Assembly (NCBI GenBank): GCA_948896875.1
Contig: CAQUWW010000150.1
Location: 1 to 7,260 of the forward strand
DNA from: an uncultured Acetatifactor sp.
GTDB lineage: Bacteria > Bacillota > Clostridia > Lachnospirales > Lachnospiraceae
Reading direction: 5' to 3'
DNA: 7,260 nt
In this document: positions 1 to 3,856 of the stretch, piece after piece
How the letters are laid out: the number at the start of each line of letters is the position of its first letter
How positions within the stretch are numbered: position 1 is the stretch's first letter
The notes under the pieces: generated by a model
The model's input: the letters and a program-made list of their open reading frames with translations, nothing else
Told to the model about the DNA's origin: nothing
The model's database searches: none
Position numbers and translations under genes: made by a program

Positions 1-104
1 AATTTTCAGAAATGTTCATTGATGGTTTCCGCTTAGGCGCAAGAATCATGATTGACATTTTTCAAGGAGATTTAGGCATCAGAGAAAATGAGCCTTCCGC
101 TTAA
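1..104 (+). CDS. C-terminal end of a small conserved hypothetical protein (DUF6809-like)
   Basis: Only the last 33 codons are visible; the gene starts before the window. Reading from base 3 the frame is open and ends in TAA at 102-104. The visible tail contains FIDGFRLGARIMIDIF followed by a short polar end. A tail of the type 'F-[IV]-x-G-F-R-L-G-[AM]-[RL]-x-M' is what I associate with short Lachnospiraceae proteins of the DUF6809 kind, which have no known function. This is recognition of a short motif, not an alignment. Two other points support a real gene: the residues are a plausible amphipathic helix, and the stop is followed at once by a promoter for the next transcript. The ATG at 12-14 is inside the protein and has no ribosome binding site, so it is not the start. 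Confidence 0.65.
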   Translation, partial: FSEMFIDGFRLGARIMIDIFQGDLGIRENEPSA

Positions 105-133
105 GAGCAAAGCCCCACCAGCCTGAATTCTGA

Positions 134-164
134 TTGACAGTTTTCGTGCCTGTCGTAATATAAT
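134..164 (+). promoter_or_regulatory. Sigma-A-type promoter of the small RNA gene
   Basis: A perfect -35 hexamer TTGACA lies at 134-139. Two overlapping -10 choices follow: TAATAT at 156-161 (16-base spacing) and TATAAT at 159-164 (19-base spacing). Either puts the transcript start near 168-171, exactly where the first hairpin of the small RNA begins. No ribosome binding site or reading frame follows. Confidence 0.7.
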
Positions 165-170
165 AATAAA

Positions 171-334
171 GACGGGCAACTTGAGTGTCCGTCAAAGCGT
201 TGACATAAGGTGTTGTGCCAGAGGACAGTGCCTTACGAGCTTTGAATGGGTTTGACGTTTACCGCATTCTGGCTAGGCTGCTCCGCAGTTGAAAGAAAAC
301 GTCAGAAAAAAAGCTCTGCGAAAGCAGGGCTTTT
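171..334 (+). ncRNA. Structured small RNA with pseudoknot, possibly raiA-type
   Basis: Free-standing non-coding transcript of about 165 nt with its own promoter and terminator. Helices seen directly: P1, 171-178 with 186-193 (8 bp, one G-U). P2a, AAAGC 194-198 with GCTTT 239-243. P2b, 206-216 with 225-235 (11 bp, three G-U), closing the loop GCCAGAGG at 217-224. P3, GACGTTT 254-260 with AAACGTC 297-303, enclosing a small CTGC/GCAG hairpin at 278-288. The terminator stem is 309-334. The P2b loop GCCAGA (217-222) is exactly complementary to TCTGGC (268-273) inside P3, giving a 6-bp pseudoknot or kissing contact. The G-U pairs work only in the plus-strand RNA, which fixes the strand. No long ORF is present. 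The size, the clostridial host and the pseudoknotted core resemble the raiA RNA class, but I do not recall that consensus well enough to assign it. It does not look like 6S, SRP, tmRNA or RNase P RNA. Confidence 0.72.
309..334 (+). terminator. Rho-independent terminator of the small RNA; may also serve the minus strand
   Basis: An 11-bp stem (309-319 with 324-334) closes a GAAA tetraloop at 320-323. The pair T315-G328 is a wobble in plus-strand RNA but an A/C mismatch in minus-strand RNA, so plus-strand use is favoured. The plus side continues into TTTTCCTATTTT. On the minus strand the same stem is followed by a run of seven T, so it can also end transcripts of the gene at 395-1021, which points toward it. 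Confidence 0.8.
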
Positions 335-394
335 CCTATTTTAAAAGGGAAAGATAAAGAATACCATTTAGTGTTGGGAAGAAACGCTGGTCTC

Positions 395-1021
395 TCATAC
401 TTCCCCGGAAGTATGGTCGTCGCCCTCGTCCGCCTGTGCGTCATTGCCCAGCTGATTCCCAACGCTGGCTTCCTCGTCCTCAATCTCTTTCTGCACGGAC
501 TGAATCTTCGTATCCTCCGCGATGGCCCGCATAATCAGGTTCAGATCCTCCGGCGAGAACATCCCCGCGGCTTTGGACAGAAGTCCGATACTGTCCCGGT
601 TCACCTTCAGGTGGCCTCCGCCGGAAAGCGGAATATTCAGCACCTTTTTCTCGTCTGTCACATCGCCCAGACAGATACTGTTGGTCCTTTCGTCACAGAC
701 AAAGCATACTCCATTATAAACAATTACGCCGTTCTTCGCCAGATGTCCGTATGGCACCTTCGGTCCTTTCCTGGCTGTACTGAAAGGATTGGGTTTTCCG
801 GCAACGGCCGCCTGGTAAATCTTCTGCGCATCTGTTTTCTCAGCGGAACTTTTCTCTTCTTCGCTCTCTTCCTCCAGCCGGTTGTCTCCCACCGCCCATA
901 CACTACTGCCGAAAGTGATCCCTTCCGAGCGATCCGGTCCCGAAAAACGTCTGTTGATCTCGCTGGCTGTCTTCCTGTCCCCTGCCTCTCTTACTGCCGC
1001 CATATCCGTACCGATTCTCAT
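395..1021 (-). CDS. Conserved hypothetical protein, 208 aa, begins MRIGTDM
   Basis: I do not recognise a named family; the style is that of Lachnospiraceae-restricted unknown proteins. The start chosen is ATG at 1021, with GGAGG (1029-1033 on the minus strand) seven bases away. An in-frame TTG one codon upstream is too close to that site. No signal peptide or membrane segment is seen. Residues 1-50 are polar. Residues 49-63 are a very acidic/lysine stretch. Residues 66-172 form the likely folded core, with Y-x-H-L-A-K-N-G-V-I-x-Y-N-G, three cysteines (C106, C109, C117) around CFVCDE and ICLGD, then IPLSGGG and an S-P-E-D-L helix. The tail from about 180 is acidic and low complexity. CxxC plus a nearby Cys could bind metal or form a disulfide, but a fourth ligand is not obvious. 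It lies 238 bases downstream of the other MRI protein on the same strand and converges on the small RNA gene. Function unknown. Confidence 0.82.
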   Translation of the reverse strand: MRIGTDMAAVREAGDRKTASEINRRFSGPDRSEGITFGSSVWAVGDNRLEEESEEEKSSAEKTDAQKIYQAAVAGKPNPFSTARKGPKVPYGHLAKNGVIVYNGVCFVCDERTNSICLGDVTDEKKVLNIPLSGGGHLKVNRDSIGLLSKAAGMFSPEDLNLIMRAIAEDTKIQSVQKEIEDEEASVGNQLGNDAQADEGDDHTSGEV

Positions 1022-1198
1022 CAACCTGCCTCCATTCCTGTCGCTTTATTGCCGGCTCAGTTTTTCGTAAACTACTTGACGCTGCCCCTGTCCGGCATTC
1101 TTCTACTCTCTGTGGTTTTCTCTACACAGCGCCGGTCCGACAAATCTTCCTGTCAGTTCTAAGACGACCCCCTCATACCCGGCTTTGCGATTTCACTT

Positions 1199-1232
1199 AG
1201 GAATTGTTAAAAATAATTTTTTAACAATTCCT
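1199..1232. repeat. Perfect 15-bp AT-rich inverted repeat between the two MRI genes
   Basis: Bases 1199-1213 are exactly complementary to 1218-1232, leaving a TAAT loop. The arms read AGGAATTGTTAAAAA and its complement. It sits 28 bases past the stop of the gene at 1260-1913, where a terminator or mRNA-stabilising 3' hairpin is expected. Unlike a classical terminator the stem is AT-rich and no T-run follows it on the minus strand, although the stem itself contains five or six T. It could instead be a protein-binding palindrome or a processing site between the two genes. Confidence 0.6.
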
Positions 1233-1259
1233 TACGCTCCATGGATTTTTCTTTCACCA

Positions 1260-1913
1260 CTATCCGCGGAAATTATACCTGCTGAAATAAGAATTCGCCA
1301 GGCCTCCTCTGGAATTATACTGACTGGAAACACTTTCCGCATTTGCCCTGGCATTATCGGCGACTCTGGATGCCACCGCGGTGATTCTTTTGACAAAGTC
1401 ACCGGAAGTTCCCAGCACTTTCTTTACCTTTTCCGCATCTGCCTCCGCAAGCTTATTCTTATCCAGCGAAAGCGTTCCGTCCCCGCCCACAGTAATCCCG
1501 ATTTCTTCCAGTTCTTCCCGGCCGCTTGTCACGACCTCCTTCATAGACTGATGGTAATAATTGTTTAATACCCCTGACACCTCTTTCAGATACTTCATGG
1601 TATCATTAAAATCTTTCACCATATCGGCGGCGGTGCCTGTGACATCTTTCCCTTCGAGATTCGCCTTTTCTCCCAGGAGACTGAGCCGCTCTGTCAGGGA
1701 GTCGGATGCCTTCTGGAGCTTTTCATAGCTGACCCTTGCAAGCCTTGCGCTCTGCACACTGCCTGCATTCAGTACATCCATCCTGGACAGACCTGTCCTT
1801 TTGTTTTGAACTGAGCTTAAAAGTGAGCTTCTCTTCGTCGGCAGCCCCGCTCTTCTCCTGCTGTTGCTCAGCATTCTTGTGGTAGTTCTTCTCATTCCTG
1901 TTCTGATTCTCAT
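1260..1913 (-). CDS. Hypothetical protein, 217 aa, with FliD C-terminal-like segment
   Basis: Residues 1-45 are rich in Arg, Ser and Thr (MRIRTGMRRTTTRML at the start). Residues 55-180 are mostly helical. Within them, D-F-N-D-T-M near 101-106, then EELEEIGITV, DGTLSLD and KL near 133-155, followed by a helix ending in KVLG, match the order I know from the C-terminal domain of the flagellar cap protein FliD ('L-x-x-I-G-I-x-x-x-x-D-G-T-L-x-x-D-x-x-K-L'). The tail is unusual: about 20 residues rich in Tyr, Ser, Gly and Asn, ending RYNFRG. FliD proteins are usually more than 400 residues, and their N-terminal and variable domains are absent here. Start: ATG at 1913 is preceded by GGCGGG, a weak ribosome site; a stronger GGAGG lies 5' of a hairpin (see 1923-1942). 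No signal peptide is seen. Function unknown; a surface or filament-related role is only an inference. Confidence 0.8.
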   Translation of the reverse strand: MRIRTGMRRTTTRMLSNSRRRAGLPTKRSSLLSSVQNKRTGLSRMDVLNAGSVQSARLARVSYEKLQKASDSLTERLSLLGEKANLEGKDVTGTAADMVKDFNDTMKYLKEVSGVLNNYYHQSMKEVVTSGREELEEIGITVGGDGTLSLDKNKLAEADAEKVKKVLGTSGDFVKRITAVASRVADNARANAESVSSQYNSRGGLANSYFSRYNFRG

Positions 1914-1922
1914 TTTCCCGCC

Positions 1923-1942
1923 GGACGGCTTCCGCTCCGTCC
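1923..1942 (-). promoter_or_regulatory. Hairpin between a strong GGAGG and the start codon
   Basis: GGACGG at 1923-1928 pairs with CCGTCC at 1937-1942 around an 8-base loop, just before the ATG at 1913. In the minus-strand mRNA a purine-rich GGAGGGAGG-type sequence lies immediately 5' of this hairpin. That is too far from the ATG when unfolded but close to it if the hairpin forms. This could tune initiation, but the fold is small and the reading is inference. Confidence 0.35.
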
Positions 1943-1989
1943 TCCCTCCGTTTCTTTCTCCTAATTTAGTCGCTGCGCGACGGCTCTAA

Positions 1990-2019
1990 AGTATAAAGTC
2001 ACTTCGACACACATCTCAG
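1990..2019 (-). promoter_or_regulatory. Weak candidate promoter for the FliD-like gene
   Basis: On the minus strand CTGAGA (plus 2014-2019) and TATACT (plus 1990-1995) are 18 bases apart. The -10 is good (5 of 6) and the -35 poor (4 of 6). It overlaps the left arm of the 91-base hairpin, so the hairpin could also work as an operator. No better promoter was found in 1914-2243. Confidence 0.2.
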
Positions 2020-2083
2020 GGGAGAAAATCTCATTCGACAGGGCACTCATAATATTTTCTCTCGTGTGTCTTTGTGACTTTAT
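1993..2083. repeat. 91-base imperfect hairpin (interrupted inverted repeat)
   Basis: Three helices stack. ATAAAGTCAC (1993-2002) pairs with GTGACTTTAT (2074-2083), 10 bp. After a 3x3 internal loop, GACACAC (2006-2012) pairs with GTGTGTC (2064-2070), 7 bp. After a 7-base bulge, 2020-2029 pairs with 2054-2063, 10 bp with one G-U. The loop is 24 bases (2030-2053). It lies in the gene-free stretch 1914-2243 and has no ORF. It could be a small non-autonomous repeat element (MITE or REP-like) or the structured leader of the gene at 1260-1913. I see no target-site duplication that would settle it. Confidence 0.6.
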
Positions 2084-2089
2084 TCTCTC

Positions 2090-2215
2090 GGAATCCCTAA
2101 GCCTTATTTTTGCGGCTTCCAAGACACCTACGCGATAATCCTTTAGAGATTCCTCTGTCAGTCAGAACCTCCATTAGCTACCCAAATGCCCCAGGCGTTA
2201 CCTCTTTGACAGAGG
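2090..2215. repeat. Cluster of shorter inverted repeats filling the rest of the gene-free stretch
   Basis: Pairs seen: GGAATC 2090-2095 with GATTCC 2148-2153, enclosing the hairpin AAGCC 2099-2103 / GGCTT 2114-2118. Next to it is the perfect 8-bp pair CCTCTGTC 2152-2159 / GACAGAGG 2208-2215 with 48 bases between. Together with the 91-base hairpin this makes most of 1990-2215 able to fold. I tried to match the region to known riboswitch cores (c-di-AMP, T-box, cobalamin, lysine, SAM) without success. No coding potential is evident on either strand. Confidence 0.45.
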
Positions 2216-2243
2216 CAAATACATCCATTCACAGATGCTGATC

Positions 2244-2954
2244 CTATATGAGAGGAATTCCGCCCTGTTTCAAATACTTTGTGTAAGCTCTGACAAATGT
2301 GGGATATTTATCCCTGGCCAGATAAATTTTCTCCCCATTCTGCAGCTGAATCGTGCCCGTTCCATATCCGGATACATGTGCCATATTCACCAGATATCCC
2401 CTGTAGCATCTGAAGAAATCATCTCCCAGCTTCTCTTCCATATGTCTCATGGTGGCATAGATGGTGATATTTTCCCGCAAGGTATGAATTTCCACCTTAC
2501 GTTTCGCGCTTTCCACATATAGAATGTCCTTTTTCTGCACAGTATAATTTCTGGTCTTGGTCCGGAAAAAGAGCAGCCCGCCTTTCAGCGCTTCCAGTCT
2601 CCGGACCTCTCTGCAGGCACTTTCAAATACGGCACAAAACTTCTCCTGTGCCACAGGCTTGAGCAGATAATGAAAAGCAGATACCTCAAACGCCTCCACG
2701 GCATATTCTTTCTGCGCAGTCACAAAAATCAAAATGGTATCCGCCCCATGAATGCGCAGAGCTCTGGCCGCCTCCATTCCCCGCATATCCTCCATGCTGA
2801 TATCCAACAGCAGGATATCATAATGCTGCCCGGACTCCAGAAATTGCCTTACAGAATGAAATCGAAATATCTCACTGTCCGGTTCCTGCTTCTTCACCAG
2901 ACCCTGCAGCCATACACTGCTCTCCTTATCATCATCACAAATCGCAACCCTCAT
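2244..2954 (-). CDS. LytTR-family response regulator (AgrA/VirR type), orphan
   Basis: Two-domain regulator of 236 aa. Residues 1-110 are a receiver domain: acidic residues D7-D9 (AICDDD), phosphoacceptor D51 in ILLLDISM, T79 in FVTA, and K99 in LLKP. Residues 130-232 are a LytTR DNA-binding domain with RTKTRNYTVQKKDILYVES and the family signature FFRCYRGYLVN at 180-190. The protein should act in the cytoplasm as a phosphorylation-controlled DNA-binding regulator, in the manner of AgrA, VirR and ComE. The start chosen is ATG at 2954, preceded by AAGAGG (2961-2966) with 6-base spacing. The frame is open for 11 more codons, but the ATG at 2987 has no ribosome site and would add residues before the canonical receiver start. 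No histidine kinase, peptide pheromone or transporter gene is in the window, so its partner must be elsewhere or just outside. It is divergent from the gene at 3425-3844. No clear terminator follows it. Confidence 0.93.
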   Translation of the reverse strand: MRVAICDDDKESSVWLQGLVKKQEPDSEIFRFHSVRQFLESGQHYDILLLDISMEDMRGMEAARALRIHGADTILIFVTAQKEYAVEAFEVSAFHYLLKPVAQEKFCAVFESACREVRRLEALKGGLLFFRTKTRNYTVQKKDILYVESAKRKVEIHTLRENITIYATMRHMEEKLGDDFFRCYRGYLVNMAHVSGYGTGTIQLQNGEKIYLARDKYPTFVRAYTKYLKQGGIPLI

Positions 2955-2994
2955 GCCCCACCTCTTATGTCTGCCAAAACCATACAATGTCCGC

Positions 2995-3083
2995 TACGGT
3001 TCTGTCCCTTTTTATTTCGACAGGTCCTTTTTTCCATCTTTGGAAAATGTAACGAAAACCGCTTCTCAATGTCATGAACCGTA
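2995..3083 (-). promoter_or_regulatory. Possible three-way-junction leader upstream of the LytTR gene
   Basis: TACGGTTC (2995-3002) is the exact complement of GAACCGTA (3076-3083). Between them sit TTTTCCA 3030-3036 / TGGAAAA 3041-3047 (7 bp, 4-base loop) and CTGTC 3002-3006 / GACAG 3019-3023. Allowing one shared base, the leader folds as a closing stem with two hairpin arms, ending about 30 bases before the ribosome site. The repeated AACCG at 3057-3061 and 3077-3081, 20 bp apart, could alternatively be a tandem regulator site; it matches the published AgrA/LytTR half-site only partly. Confidence 0.35.
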
Positions 3084-3145
3084 ATTTTTCACACACTATG
3101 CTTCCCATAATGCTCTCAATCATGACCTGAGTGCTTTCTCCAAGC

Positions 3146-3180
3146 AAAAAAGGACCGCATCCTGCCTGTCTGCTGTCCTT
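3146..3180 (-). terminator. Terminator-like hairpin on the minus strand, upstream of the LytTR gene
   Basis: Read on the minus strand, AAGGAC (plus 3175-3180) pairs with GTCCTT (plus 3150-3155). After one mismatch, GCA and TGC pair (3171-3173 with 3157-3159), leaving an 11-base loop. A run of six T follows (plus 3146-3151). No gene lies just upstream on this strand, so it would stop a leader transcript heading into the regulator gene, or antisense transcription from the divergent gene. Attenuation of the regulator is possible but unproven. Confidence 0.5.
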
Positions 3181-3231
3181 AGCATTTCACCAATCCTTAT
3201 GCATTTTATTTCGGCTGTTTTCGGGAAAAGT

Positions 3232-3260
3232 TTAGCACCGCAATGATGCAGATTAGCACC
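3232..3260. promoter_or_regulatory. Tandem repeat TTAGCACC x2, candidate operator
   Basis: TTAGCACC occurs at 3232-3239 and 3253-3260: identical 8-mers starting 21 bp apart, two helical turns. They end 22 bases upstream of the -35 of the plus-strand promoter. Same-face direct repeats at this spacing are typical of dimeric response regulators, including LytTR proteins, though the bases do not match the AgrA half-site I know. The divergent regulator at 2244-2954 is the obvious candidate binder. Confidence 0.4.
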
Positions 3261-3282
3261 TTCTATAGTGCACAATTTCACC

Positions 3283-3311
3283 TTGAAAGTTCCTGCGGAA
3301 AATCTTATACT
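3283..3311 (+). promoter_or_regulatory. Sigma-A-type promoter of the 139-aa protein gene
   Basis: TTGAAA (3283-3288) and TATACT (3306-3311) are separated by exactly 17 bases, each one base off consensus. Transcription should start near 3318, giving a leader of about 105 nt before the ATG at 3425. Confidence 0.75.
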
Positions 3312-3348
3312 TACATAAAAATGAAACCGTGACTGTTCCCAAAATGCC

Positions 3349-3393
3349 CGGATTGATTTCCAGCCATATATTTCATGAACGAAAATCAATCTG
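3349..3393 (+). promoter_or_regulatory. Leader stem-loop in the 5' untranslated region
   Basis: GATTGATTT (3351-3359) pairs perfectly with AAATCAATC (3383-3391), and two flanking pairs (C-G and G-U) extend it to 11 bp around a 23-base loop. No T-run follows, so it is not a terminator. It ends about 18 bases before the GGAGG at 3412-3416 and could protect the mRNA or bind a regulator. Confidence 0.45.
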
Positions 3394-3424
3394 AGGGCAG
3401 GGAAATTGAAAGGAGGGGTCCATC

Positions 3425-3844
3425 ATGGATAATCTGAGTTACCGCAGAGAAATCAACGAAGCAATACAGGCCGGACAGGAAGCGTTAAGATATCTGAACG
3501 ACGCCAAAAGCTGCCTGAACAGCGCAGGCAACTGGGGCATCGTGGATATGCTGGGCGGCGGAATGCTCACCACCTATATGAAACGCTCTAAAATGAAAGA
3601 TGCCGACACGCTGGTACAGCAGGCCAGAACTTCCCTGAAACGCTTCCAGCGAGAATTGATGGATGTGGACACAATTCCTGAATTCCACCTGGAAACAGGA
3701 GATTTTCTTACCTTTGCAGATTACTTCTTCGACGGCATTGTAGCCGACTGGCTGGTACAATCCAAAATAAATGACGCCAAAAGCCAGGTGGAAAATGCAA
3801 TCCAAAAAGTAACTTATCTGCTGAATCAGCTGCGGCGCCTGTAA
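3425..3844 (+). CDS. Conserved hypothetical helical protein, 139 aa
   Basis: The ATG at 3425 has a strong site (GGAGG 3412-3416, 8-base spacing), a promoter and a leader, so the gene is well defined. The sequence is almost wholly helical, with no signal peptide. I recall similar small proteins with GNWGIVDMLGGG and DFLTFADYFFDGIVADWLVQSKI in many Firmicutes, but know no assigned function. It contains an internal duplication: D41-x4-G46-x8-S55-K56-M57-x-D59-A60 and D99-x4-G104-x8-S113-K114-I115-x-D117-A118 align without gaps, 58 residues apart. Each copy is followed by a helix of similar charge pattern. The Gly-rich hinge (GGG 44-46) and the hydrophobic face around 94-111 suggest an amphipathic or membrane-associating surface, but that is inference. 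Monocistronic; it converges with the YjgR-type gene after a shared hairpin. Confidence 0.88.
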   Translation: MDNLSYRREINEAIQAGQEALRYLNDAKSCLNSAGNWGIVDMLGGGMLTTYMKRSKMKDADTLVQQARTSLKRFQRELMDVDTIPEFHLETGDFLTFADYFFDGIVADWLVQSKINDAKSQVENAIQKVTYLLNQLRRL

Positions 3845-3852
3845 AAGGCGCC
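3834..3852. terminator. GC-rich hairpin between convergent genes
   Basis: GGCGCCT (3834-3840) pairs perfectly with AGGCGCC (3846-3852) around a 5-base loop that contains the start of the TAA stop. It occupies the last codons of the 139-aa gene and the 12-base gap before the stop of the convergent YjgR-type gene. No T-run follows on either strand, so termination would be weak or the hairpin protects both mRNA ends. Confidence 0.5.
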
Positions 3853-3856
3853 TGGC

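Noticed and set aside
52..57. TTGACA as a promoter -35
   Set aside because: It lies inside the partial gene and has no -10 at the right distance; the identical hexamer at 134-139 does.
27..110. Repeated TTCCGCTTA..GCAA at 27-42 and 95-110, 13 of 16 bases identical
   Set aside because: The first copy is inside the coding tail of the partial gene and the second spans its stop, so chance or codon similarity is simpler than an operator.
371..1162. 263-codon plus-strand ORF opposite the 395-1021 gene
   Set aside because: It has no ribosome binding site and an odd composition, and it mirrors the minus-strand gene, which has a good site and natural protein character.
1185..1568. 127-codon plus-strand ORF overlapping the FliD-like gene
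   Set aside because: Antisense shadow: its first codons come from the palindrome at 1199-1232, there is no ribosome site, and the opposite strand carries the recognisable FliD-like motif.
2152..2215. Riboswitch, because GCCTGGGGCATTTGGGTAG on the minus strand faintly recalls the c-di-AMP (ydaO) core
   Set aside because: The conserved blocks I remember for that class are not present in order, and no other riboswitch class fits.
2670..3077. 135-codon plus-strand ORF opposite the LytTR gene
   Set aside because: Shadow of a clearly identified response regulator.
2965..3147. 60-codon minus-strand ORF just before the LytTR gene
   Set aside because: It begins with TTG without a ribosome site, internal ATGs are no better, and it overlaps leader structure; considered as a small peptide gene but not supported.
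3120..3389. 89-codon minus-strand ORF in the divergent control region
   Set aside because: TTG start without a ribosome site, and it runs through the promoter, tandem repeat and terminator-like hairpin.
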